From assembly GCA_026985975.1 (NCBI GenBank), contig JALSPL010000337.1:1-10151 (forward strand): 10,151 nucleotides of DNA, written 5' to 3'. Within the stretch, counting starts at the first letter, position 1. Every line of letters starts with the position of its first letter. Positions 1 to 6,600 of the stretch are shown one piece after another. This DNA is from Anaerolineae bacterium (lineage in GTDB: Bacteria; Chloroflexota; Anaerolineae; J102). The notes beneath the pieces were generated by a model. That model was given only the letters and a program-made list of their open reading frames with translations, made no database searches and was not told the origin of the DNA. A program made the position numbers and the translations under genes.

Positions 1-370
1 CACCATTGCCATCAGGCCTTTTAGCCCTGGCGATATTCGCACCATCGAAAAGGCGATTCTCAATTCCGACCTGGGCATCAACCCTTCCAACGACGGTAAA
101 ATCATCAGGCTGAATATTCCTCGGCTCACCGAGGAGCGTCGCCGCGATCTGGCCAGGCAGGTGAAGCGACGGGTGGAGGAAGCCCGGGTCGCCATCCGCA
201 ACGTGCGTCGGGATGCTATCTCCGATCTGCGGGAGTTCGAGAAGGAGAGCATGATCACGGAAGATGATCTGCACGATGGCATGAATGAGATTCAGAAGCT
301 GACCGACAAGTATATCGAACGCATCGACAAGATCGGTGATGAGAAAATCACCGAGATCATGGAAGTGTAG
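1..370 (+). CDS. frr: Ribosome recycling factor, C-terminal part (5' end outside window)
   Basis: Ribosome recycling factor acts in the cytoplasm with EF-G to split the post-termination ribosome complex. The reading frame is open from position 2 and ends at TAG 368-370, giving about 122 residues; the family is usually about 185, so roughly the N-terminal third is missing upstream. The visible part opens with IRPFSPGDIRTIEKAI, continues through LGINPSNDGKIIRLNIPRLT, then EERRRDLARQVKRRVEEARV and VRRDAISDLREFEK, and ends in a charged helix (IQKLTDKYIERIDKI). These are the hallmark stretches of the family, covering the end of domain II and the return to the three-helix bundle of domain I. The stop codon overlaps the ribosome binding site of uppS, so the two are probably co-transcribed. 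The frr-uppS-cdsA order is common in bacteria. The identification is secure. Confidence 0.96.
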   Translation, partial: TIAIRPFSPGDIRTIEKAILNSDLGINPSNDGKIIRLNIPRLTEERRRDLARQVKRRVEEARVAIRNVRRDAISDLREFEKESMITEDDLHDGMNEIQKLTDKYIERIDKIGDEKITEIMEV

Positions 371-379
371 GAACGCTCA

Positions 380-1144
380 ATGCCAGGAATCTTCAGCCGC
401 ACGCCCAAAGAAACCGAAGCTGACGCCATCTATGATCCCGAAGGGATGATCCCTGTTCATGTGGGCATCATCATGGATGGCAACGGGCGCTGGGCCCGTG
501 CCCGGGGCATGCCCCGGGCCGCCGGACACCGAGCGGGCACCAAGAATATCCGCCGCGTGCTCATCGAGGCGGTTGAGATCGGGATCAAGGCGCTGACGGT
601 GTACGCTTTCAGCACCGAGAATTGGGCCCGCCCCAAGGATGAGGTGAATCATCTCATGCGGCTCATCAGCCAGGGCATCCGCGATGAACTGGATGAGCTG
701 GATGCCCGCGGCGTGCGCATTCTGCATAGCGGTCGCACGGCGGGCGTCTCCGACTCCTTGCAAGCGGAGATTATGGAAGCGGTGGCGCGCACCAGGCGTA
801 ACGACGTCATCACGCTGAATGTCGCCTTCAATTATGGCGGTCGGGCGGAGATCGTGGACGCGGTCAAGGCGATCATCCGGGAGGGCGTTCCGGCGGAGGC
901 TGTCACAGAGGAGATGATCGCCCAGCATCTTTACACGCCCGATCTACCCGATCCCGATCTCATCATCCGCACGGGCGGTGAATTCCGTCTTTCCAATTTT
1001 CTCATCTGGCAGGCGGCCTACGCCGAATTCTATTCCACCCCAGTCTATTGGCCTGATTTCGATGAGGCAGAGCTGCGCAAGGCTGTCGCCGTCTTTCAGC
1101 ATCGGGAACGCCGGTTCGGAAAAATCAAAGATACGGAGAGATGA
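380..1144 (+). CDS. uppS: Undecaprenyl diphosphate synthase (cis-prenyltransferase)
   Basis: This enzyme condenses isopentenyl diphosphate with farnesyl diphosphate in cis to make undecaprenyl diphosphate, the lipid carrier for peptidoglycan and other envelope polymers. It acts at the inner face of the membrane. The 254-residue product has the usual length. Visible motifs are IIMDGNGRWA with the catalytic Asp33, the phosphate-binding AAGHRAG (49-53), VYAFSTENWARP, FNYGGRAEI, and PDLIIRTGGEFRLSNFLIWQ near 193-211, where Arg197, Arg203 and Ser205 should bind the diphosphate. Glu216 in AYAEFY matches the metal-associated glutamate. The ATG at 380 is preceded by AGGA at 369-372, seven bases away and overlapping the frr stop. 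An internal Met23 is a possible but less well-supported start. The gene lies 9 bp after frr and 3 bp before cdsA, which indicates an operon. Confidence 0.96.
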   Translation: MPGIFSRTPKETEADAIYDPEGMIPVHVGIIMDGNGRWARARGMPRAAGHRAGTKNIRRVLIEAVEIGIKALTVYAFSTENWARPKDEVNHLMRLISQGIRDELDELDARGVRILHSGRTAGVSDSLQAEIMEAVARTRRNDVITLNVAFNYGGRAEIVDAVKAIIREGVPAEAVTEEMIAQHLYTPDLPDPDLIIRTGGEFRLSNFLIWQAAYAEFYSTPVYWPDFDEAELRKAVAVFQHRERRFGKIKDTER

Positions 1145-1147
1145 GCC

Positions 1148-1945
1148 ATGCTCAAGCAACGCGTGATTTCCGCCGTCGTTCTCATTCCCGTCGTCGCAGC
1201 GCTGGCCTGGCTGGGGGGATGGTGGTTTTCTGTTTTCGTCGCCCTGTATGCAGGCGTCACCGCCTGGGAGCTTTTGCGTCTGGTGGGGATGAACGACTTT
1301 GCTCAGCCCATGATGTGGCTGGGCGTCCCTGTTTCAGCGTTGCTGGTGCTGGAGGGAGGTCTACCGCTGGACCCTGTTCGTTTACAGGCGTTGTTGGCGA
1401 CGATCGTCCTCGTTGGTCTGACCGCAGCCCTTTTTGTCGACCGCAAGAATGCTCCCACTGATTTGCTTATCACTTTGGGAGGGGCGTTTTATCTGGGGTT
1501 GACATTGCGTTTTCTGGCATTGCTGCGCAACAGAGAGGAAGGATTGCTGTGGCTGTTGGTCATGGCTGTCACCGTATGGGTGATGGATTCGGGCGCTTAT
1601 TTTGTGGGTCGGGCCCTGGGCAGGCATAAATTTGGGCCGCGCATCAGTCCCAAAAAGACATGGGAGGGTTTCTTTGGCGGGTTGGTTTCGGGCGCCATTG
1701 CCGCAGCGTTGATGGCGCAATTCCTTTTGCCGGGCGTTGCCTGGCGGCAAGGGGCATTGCTGGGCGTCGCCATCGGCATTGTGGGCCCGCTGGGCGATCT
1801 CAGCGAATCATTATTCAAACGCCAGGCGGGCGCCAAGGATTCATCTCATCTTATCCCCGGGCATGGCGGTTTTTTCGATCGCATCGATTCCTTTATCTTT
1901 GTCGCTCCGGTGGTTTTTCTGATCGTCCAATTTGGGTTCCACTGA
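1148..1945 (+). CDS. cdsA: Phosphatidate cytidylyltransferase (CDP-diacylglycerol synthase)
   Basis: CdsA converts phosphatidic acid and CTP to CDP-diacylglycerol, the precursor of the anionic phospholipids and phosphatidylethanolamine, within the cytoplasmic membrane. The 265-residue protein is hydrophobic, with about seven or eight membrane segments. It carries the full family signature: SLFKR (221-225), KDSS (230-233), IPGHGGFFDRID (236-247), with Lys230-Asp231, His239 and the Asp244-Arg245-Asp247 group in place. A further conserved patch is PKKTWEGFFGG, upstream of the signature. The ATG lies 3 bp after the uppS stop, with GGAG at 1135-1138 about nine bases before it. In many genomes dxr and rseP follow cdsA; here the next gene is convergent, so the operon seems to end at this point. 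No intrinsic terminator is visible in the 22 bp before the opposing gene. Confidence 0.95.
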   Translation: MLKQRVISAVVLIPVVAALAWLGGWWFSVFVALYAGVTAWELLRLVGMNDFAQPMMWLGVPVSALLVLEGGLPLDPVRLQALLATIVLVGLTAALFVDRKNAPTDLLITLGGAFYLGLTLRFLALLRNREEGLLWLLVMAVTVWVMDSGAYFVGRALGRHKFGPRISPKKTWEGFFGGLVSGAIAAALMAQFLLPGVAWRQGALLGVAIGIVGPLGDLSESLFKRQAGAKDSSHLIPGHGGFFDRIDSFIFVAPVVFLIVQFGFH

Positions 1946-1967
1946 AAGAGGTTTCTCCGTTTGCCTG

Positions 1968-2606
1968 CTATTTTACGATGACGTAAGGGCGGATTTTCTC
2001 CAACTTGGCGTCACCGATGCCCTTGACATTGAGCAAGTCGTCCACCGTGCTATAAGGCCTGCCTTCGATGATGCGCTGGGCCATAGCCGGGCCGATGCCG
2101 GGCAGGCTCTCCAGTTCTTTCTGCGTCGCCTCGTTCAGGTCAACAGGCCCGCCCGGAGCGTTGTCAGCAGCAGGGCTGTCGACAATGGTCGCACCGCCGC
2201 GGCTGATGGGCGCGGGCGGGGAACTGGCTTCCTCCAGCGTAGGCACATAGATTTGTTCGCCATCACTCAGGGGATGGGCGAGATTGATGGCCACCAGATC
2301 GGCGTCATCCGCGGCGCCGCCCGCCTGTTCGATGGCGTCCACCACCAGACTTTCGGGCGGCAGACGATAAACGCCGGTTGACTTCACAGCCCCGCTCACA
2401 TACACGCGTAGCGGCGCTGGCGTGGGCGTTTCGACGCTGACGGTTTCAGGGCAAACCAGCTCGGCCGCGGGCGTTGCTGGCGGCGCGATCTCGATGGGCT
2501 GGGCCTGGGGATGACGTTGGCCGAAAAGCGCATAAGCCACAAAGAGAATAATCCAAAAAAGGGAAGTGGCGATAACGGCGGGCGTCTGTTCTCGTATATT
2601 GGACAT
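1968..2606 (-). CDS. comEA: ComEA-like membrane-anchored helix-hairpin-helix DNA-binding protein
   Basis: ComEA proteins sit on the outer face of the cytoplasmic membrane and bind incoming double-stranded DNA during natural transformation, handing it to the ComEC channel. The 212-residue product has the expected layout: a short N-terminal tail, one membrane segment at about 10-29, a Pro/Ala/Thr-rich linker, an SLBB-type domain at about 66-123 (begins LRVYVSGAVKSTGVYRLPP and ends GEQIYVPT), a second low-complexity linker, and a C-terminal tandem helix-hairpin-helix domain at 155-212. The last domain has VDLNEA, LPGIGPAMAQRII and VKGIGDAKLEKIRPY. The start ATG (2606-2604) has a purine-rich GAGGGG just upstream. 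It lies 9 bp after the upstream small gene and is probably co-transcribed with it. No comEC is in the window, so a role in competence is inferred from the family; related proteins also occur in species not known to be transformable. Confidence 0.88.
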   Translation of the reverse strand: MSNIREQTPAVIATSLFWIILFVAYALFGQRHPQAQPIEIAPPATPAAELVCPETVSVETPTPAPLRVYVSGAVKSTGVYRLPPESLVVDAIEQAGGAADDADLVAINLAHPLSDGEQIYVPTLEEASSPPAPISRGGATIVDSPAADNAPGGPVDLNEATQKELESLPGIGPAMAQRIIEGRPYSTVDDLLNVKGIGDAKLEKIRPYVIVK

Positions 2607-2615
2607 GCTCCCCTC

Positions 2616-2969
2616 TCACTGAGACTGATCTTTGGATGAAAGTCGGGCCAATGACAACATCTCAGACAAAGTCTGGCTGAATTCATCGATAGAATCCAGC
2701 GTTGTTGCAATATCCTGGATGAGAATCGATTCAGTTTGGATGGCGTAGGAGCGTCCCTCTTTTTGAATCATCTTTCCACGAGGTTTCGCCGCCAGGCTTG
2801 TTCGGCGCAGATAAATCCGCCCGTCTTTGTCCGCTATCAGCCGATACTTTCCCGTCGCATCCTGAAAATCGGCTTTCAGCGTTTCATCCAGCGAAACATC
2901 CCACCCATTTGATTCCAGCAGTGGACGCAGAGCCTCCAGAGAAATATGCGCCCGACGTCGAACAGTCAT
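2616..2969 (-). CDS. Small protein of unknown function, upstream of comEA
   Basis: I do not recognise this family. The frame encodes about 117 residues with a basic N terminus (TVRRRAHISLEAL), a stretch that looks beta-rich (ADFQDATGKYRLIADKDGRI, followed by YLRRTS), and an acidic, helix-prone C terminus (IATTLDSIDEFSQTLSEML). It has no signal peptide or membrane segment, so a cytoplasmic location is likely. Three start codons stand in a row: GTG 2975-2973, ATG 2972-2970 and ATG 2969-2967. The ribosome binding site GAGGTGAT (2978-2971) overlaps the first two, so I place the start at the third, where spacing is best. A TATAAT promoter lies about 50 bp upstream, and comEA begins 9 bp after the stop, so the two form an apparent operon. 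The linkage suggests a related role but does not show one. The coding call is supported by the promoter, the ribosome binding site and the tight spacing. Confidence 0.72.
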   Translation of the reverse strand: MTVRRRAHISLEALRPLLESNGWDVSLDETLKADFQDATGKYRLIADKDGRIYLRRTSLAAKPRGKMIQKEGRSYAIQTESILIQDIATTLDSIDEFSQTLSEMLSLARLSSKDQSQ

Positions 2970-3017
2970 CATCACCTCGGCAAAAAGCGTAGCGGGAAAT
3001 CAATGAGATATGAGCTG

Positions 3018-3047
3018 ATTATAAGACAAAAGGGCAATCACAGGCAA
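3018..3047 (-). promoter_or_regulatory. Sigma70-like promoter of the small-protein/comEA operon
   Basis: Read on the minus strand there is TTGCCT (3047-3042), an 18-bp spacer and a perfect TATAAT (3023-3018). Transcription would start near 3011 and leave a leader of about 40 nt before the ATG at 2969. The -10 box is exact and the -35 box matches four of six bases. This is the only good promoter seen for the minus-strand operon. Confidence 0.6.
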
Positions 3048-3061
3048 TCCGATTTGAGAGG

Positions 3062-3086
3062 AGGGGGCGTACCGCTCCCTGTTTTT
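3062..3086 (+). terminator. Terminator-like hairpin facing + strand transcription
   Basis: AGGGGGCG (3062-3069), loop TAC, and CGCTCCCT (3073-3080) form an 8-bp GC-rich stem with one G-U pair, followed by G and five T (3082-3086). The T tract is on the + strand only, so the hairpin would stop + strand transcripts. The nearest + strand gene upstream is cdsA, which ends 1.1 kb earlier. The hairpin may therefore stop read-through from cdsA across the comEA operon, or insulate the unit that begins at about 3119. Confidence 0.45.
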
Positions 3087-3118
3087 GAATTGCGTTTTTT
3101 GTAGCTGTGACTGCGAAC

Positions 3119-3147
3119 TTGACAAGAGCGGAAAATCTTTTTATCCT
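3119..3147 (+). promoter_or_regulatory. Sigma70-like promoter inside the large intergenic gap
   Basis: A consensus TTGACA (3119-3124) is followed by a 17-bp spacer and TATCCT (3142-3147, four of six matches). Initiation would be near 3154. No well-supported gene follows for almost 400 bp, so the promoter would serve either a non-coding RNA ending at the hairpin at 3377-3409 or a long leader of the downstream protease gene. The exact -35 box and ideal spacing favour function, but chance occurrence cannot be excluded. Confidence 0.4.
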
Positions 3148-3270
3148 GTAGGTGATTCGGCAATGTAGCCTGATCGATAGAGACCACCCTACCTGGTCTG
3201 CCCCAAAACTCACGGGATCACAGGGAGTCGCCATATTGATAGTCGGTCCAATCTTTTTTTCGCCCTATGG

Positions 3271-3288
3271 CATTCACGTCACATTCAC
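3271..3288 (+). repeat. Short direct repeat CATTCAC with 11-bp period
   Basis: CATTCAC occurs at 3271-3277 and again at 3282-3288, one helical turn apart, in the gap upstream of the protease gene. Direct repeats with this period can be binding sites for response regulators of the PhoB/OmpR type. With only two seven-base copies the call is weak. Confidence 0.25.
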
Positions 3289-3376
3289 TATTGCTCCACC
3301 GCATTCGAAATTCCTTTTGCTGACATGAGCTCTCGCCAGACAAACAGCATATCTTCCTCGTATCCCACGCTGGATA

Positions 3377-3409
3377 GCCATGGCCAGCAGCGATGGCATG
3401 GCAGTTTTT
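3377..3409 (+). terminator. Terminator-like hairpin upstream of the protease gene
   Basis: GCCATGGCCA (3377-3386) pairs with TGGCATGGC (3394-3402), giving nine base pairs with one bulged G and a 7-nt loop. AG and five T (3405-3409) follow. The shape matches a rho-independent terminator on the + strand. It lies between the promoter at 3119-3147 and a second promoter at 3478-3506, so it could end a separate short transcript or act as an attenuator ahead of the protease gene. Confidence 0.4.
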
Positions 3410-3477
3410 CGCGCGGAAGGCGATTTTTCTTTTGGTTCAAAAAGGCATGATGCGGTTATTCATGTCTTTTTCTTTAT

Positions 3478-3506
3478 TTGACGCTTGGAACAGTTTAAGT
3501 TGTTAT
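3478..3506 (+). promoter_or_regulatory. Candidate promoter of the leader ORF and protease gene
   Basis: TTGACG (3478-3483, five of six matches) is followed by a 17-bp spacer and TGTTAT (3501-3506, four of six). Initiation would be near 3513, leaving about 16 nt before the strong ribosome binding site at 3529-3536 and about 134 nt before the protease ATG. The position fits a promoter for both reading frames. Confidence 0.45.
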
Positions 3507-3528
3507 TTCACAGTCACTGATCATCGCG

Positions 3529-3536
3529 AAAGGAGG
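3529..3536 (+). promoter_or_regulatory. Strong ribosome binding site of the leader ORF
   Basis: AAAGGAGG is an almost complete complement of the 16S rRNA 3' end and is the strongest such site in the window on either strand. It sits six bases before TTG 3543-3545 and about 110 bases before the protease ATG, so it cannot serve the protease directly. Confidence 0.55.
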
Positions 3537-3542
3537 CGCCTA

Positions 3543-3644
3543 TTGAAAAATTTGTTTGTAAAGCACTCAGTTGTAGATCGCAGTTGGTTTTGTCATCTCA
3601 TGATTTCTCCTCAATCACCTCTCCCCCTTATAGGAATGGTGTAA
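3543..3644 (+). CDS. Putative 33-codon leader peptide ahead of the S8 protease
   Basis: A TTG start six bases after AAAGGAGG opens a 33-residue frame that begins MKNLFVKHSVVDRS, includes Trp-Phe-Cys-His, and ends PLIGMV at TAA 3642-3644. The stop is only 2 nt before the protease ATG at 3647, and the protease's own weaker ribosome binding site (AGGA, 3632-3635) lies within the last codons of this frame. That geometry is typical of translational coupling, where ribosomes ending the leader restart on the main gene. The peptide has no run of one amino acid that would mark a classic attenuator and no signal peptide, so the act of translation may matter more than the product. The frame stays open upstream (to about 3393), but without a ribosome binding site. 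I do not know a homologue. Confidence 0.4.
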   Translation: MKNLFVKHSVVDRSWFCHLMISPQSPLPLIGMV

Positions 3645-3646
3645 CA

Positions 3647-6600
3647 ATGCGTAACAAAAGACTTATCAAATGGCTTGTCCCCATCCTGGCCATTGCATTG
3701 ATGCTCTCGATACTGCCGTTGGGCAGCGTCGCAGCGCAACCGGGCTCCTCCGGCCCGACTGTTTCCACCAGCGTCGATGCGGCGATGGCCAAGATTCATC
3801 CGTTTCTCCTGAATAAGCTGGGCCTGGAGAACGGCGTCCTCTCGGGGCTGGCTGCATCTGACGAAGTGAAAATTGGCGTTTTCGTTAAGGCGGGGACCGA
3901 CATCAGCCAATACATGACCTGGTCCCTCACCCGTCCTTTTGTCGACCCCATGGGAAATCAGCTTGTGGTGGGCGCAGCAAAAGCTGGCGCAATCCTCAAG
4001 ATTGCATCGCTGGATGATGTCGTGCGCGTGTTGCCGGAAGAAAATACCGTGCAGCCGCCCGATCCTATTCGCATTGATCCCGACATTGCAGCCGCCAACA
4101 ATGCTTCTGCCCAGGACGCCCTGCACGCCACAGGCATTGAGGGCTGGTGGGATGTCGGCGCAGGTCACAACTCCCGCGCAGCCTGGGATATGGGCTACAC
4201 CGGCAACGGCGTCAACGTCATGGTCAACGATTCGGGCATCGACTTCGCCCATCCTGATCTGCAAGGCACCTGGGCTACCATTACCGATGCTGATTCTCCT
4301 TACTTTGGCTGGCCCGAGATGTTCGACAGCCGCTCCACTTATCTCTACATCCTGGACTCTGTCTTTGGCACCCCCTACGTTGCCAGCGGCATGACCCATT
4401 ACTCCGACACCAGCGCCACCTGCATGGTGGATGACTGCGTGTATCAGCCCCTGAACGCCACTGAGGCCCACGCCTACACCCTGCCCGCCACCAGCGTCAG
4501 CGGAACCTACCACATTGGCTTTCATCCTGACAAAACCCTGGCCGACGCCGTGATGGGTAACTGGAACGGGCGTTATGAGGGCGAGGAGCACGTGGCGGTG
4601 CTGGTGGTGGATGAACATGAGGCGGGCGTTTATGACACTGTTTATGTGGACATGAACGGCAACTTCGACTTCACCGACGACAAACCCGTCACCAAAGACG
4701 ATCCCATCACCTATCTTGATGTGTGGGATTCGGCGGCCAACGCCCCGGGCCAGGATGGCTATCCGGACATCTCCGGCGGTTTGCTCTACTTCATCGCCGA
4801 CGGCGCCAACGTTCTGCCCGCGTCTGACTGGATGTGGGGCAAATACTCTATTCCGCCCGACAATGGCAGTCTGTTGGCCTGGGAATTCAATGACTTTACC
4901 GAAGGCGGCGGCGATCACGGTCAGCTTTGCGCCTCCAACGTAGCGGGCCAGGGCGTCATCGATGGCGGCGCTCCTCCCTATAAACCTGCCGGTGATGGCG
5001 CCCCCTTTACCGGCATGGTGCAGGCCGCAGGGCGCGACGCCAAGCTTTCCGTCAACGGCAACACTTATATCAATCTGGATTTCCTCTGGAACGATAGCTT
5101 CTACTATGCTGCTCTGGGCTACGATGGCCAACCCGGCACCGATGACGACATGCAGATCATCAGCAACAGTTGGGGCTTCTCAAGTGTTGATAACGATGTC
5201 TGGGATTTTGACAGTCGTCTGATCGACCAGATTGTTCGTCATCTCAATCCCACCCTCTCTGTGCTCATCTCCACCGGCAATGGCGCCTCCGCTTATGGCA
5301 CCATCACCGGCCCCTCGCCCGTCTCCAGCATCGGCGTCGGCGCTTCCACCGAATTCGGCAGCACCGGCATCTTCGAGACCATCATGGGCGTGGATCAAAT
5401 CAACTGGGGTGACGTCATTCCCTTCTCCAATCGCGGCCCCGCCGCCAACGGCGGCAACGGCGTTAGCGTCACAGCCGACGGCGCTTTCGGCTCAGGCGCC
5501 CTTTCTCTGAATGAATGGGGCGATGGTTGGACCGCATGGGAAGCCTGGGGCGGCACCAGCCGTTCGGCTCCTGTAGCCGCTGGCAACATGGCGCTGGTTT
5601 ACGACGCCTACAAGCAGGCCAACGGCGCATGGCCCACCTGGGACGTGGCTCGCGCCATTCTCATGTCCGGCGCCAACAATCAGCGCTACGACACCTTCGT
5701 CCAGGGCGCTGGCGCTGTCAACGGCGGCCAGTCCGCCGCTATCGCCGGCGGCAATAGCGGCTTCTATGTCATGCCCGATAACTGGACCGGCGGCGATTAC
5801 CGGGGCGTGGAATATCATTCCTTCGCCAACATCATGCACCCCGGCGATGTCAGCACCCAGACCTTCACCGTCCATAATCCCACCAACGCTGACGCCGAAG
5901 TCAGCATCAAGAGCAAGCACCTGGTCAAAATCGGCCAATACAGCTTCCCCTTCACCACCAAAGATCAATCCCTGGAAGATGGCGCTTTCACCAAGCCCGA
6001 TTATCTCTTCCCGCTCACCGATCTGATTCCCGCCGGCACCGACATGATGGAAGTCAAGATCAGCTTCCCTGCTGATGAATTCGACGTCGACGGCGATTAT
6101 AACTACGACAGCCGCTGGCGGGTTCACATCCAGGATTGGAAAGACCTCAATGGCGACGGCAAATTGTGGGAAGACAAGAACGGCGATGGCGTGGTCAACG
6201 CCGATGAGATTGACGTCGGCGAGTATATTCGCTTTGCCTATGGCTACAACTCCGGGCCTGCTTCGCAGGTGCGGGTGAAGACGCCATTGGAGCGCATGCA
6301 CGACGGCATCTTCCTTTCACTGCGACACAAGACCAAGAGCGAGGCTGTTCCGGTCACGCATCTCAACATCGAGATCACCTTCTACGCCAACCAGACCTTC
6401 GATTGGGTGACTGTAGATCCCATGACGCTGACCGTGCCCGCCGGCGGCGACGCCACCTTCGACGCCACCATGACCATTCCTGATGGCGCGCCTGTGGGTC
6501 TGTACAACAGCGCCATCATGGTTGATAGTCCCGACATGCGGGCTGTCGTGCCTGTGGTCGCCAACGTGGCCGCTTCCGGCGCCAACTTCGAATTCGGCGG

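Larger units (their letters stand above)
3154..3409 (+). ncRNA. Possible non-coding RNA or attenuated leader (about 255 nt)
   Basis: This unit is inferred from its ends: the TTGACA-17-TATCCT promoter just upstream and the hairpin-plus-T-tract at its 3' end. It contains no credible coding frame with a ribosome binding site. One internal hairpin is visible, AGACCA / TGGTCT at 3181-3199 with a 7-nt loop. I compared it by eye with 6S RNA, SRP RNA, RNase P RNA, tmRNA, and TPP, SAM, cobalamin and c-di-GMP riboswitch cores and recognised none. It could be a small RNA, or a leader where transcription either ends at 3409 or continues into the protease gene. The call is speculative. Confidence 0.25.

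Noticed and set aside
1932..2381. 149-codon + strand frame after cdsA
   Set aside because: It is antisense to the ComEA-like gene, whose minus-strand frame has clear SLBB and helix-hairpin-helix motifs.
3254..3260. Seven-T tract as a terminator
   Set aside because: The only preceding pairing is a 4-bp ATTG/CAAT stem with a 10-nt loop, which is too weak for a rho-independent terminator.
3425..3450. GGTTCAAA as a tRNA T-loop
   Set aside because: No acceptor stem, anticodon arm or D arm can be built around it.
3393..3644. Longer 83-codon version of the leader ORF
   Set aside because: Its ATG lies in the loop and stem of the hairpin at 3377-3402 without a ribosome binding site and upstream of the likely promoter. 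The TTG at 3543 with AAAGGAGG is far better supported.
3611..5131. 506-codon open frame on the minus strand
   Set aside because: It is antisense to the protease, rich in Gly, Val, His and Ala without domain motifs, and has no ribosome binding site. It is a shadow of the codon usage of the real gene.
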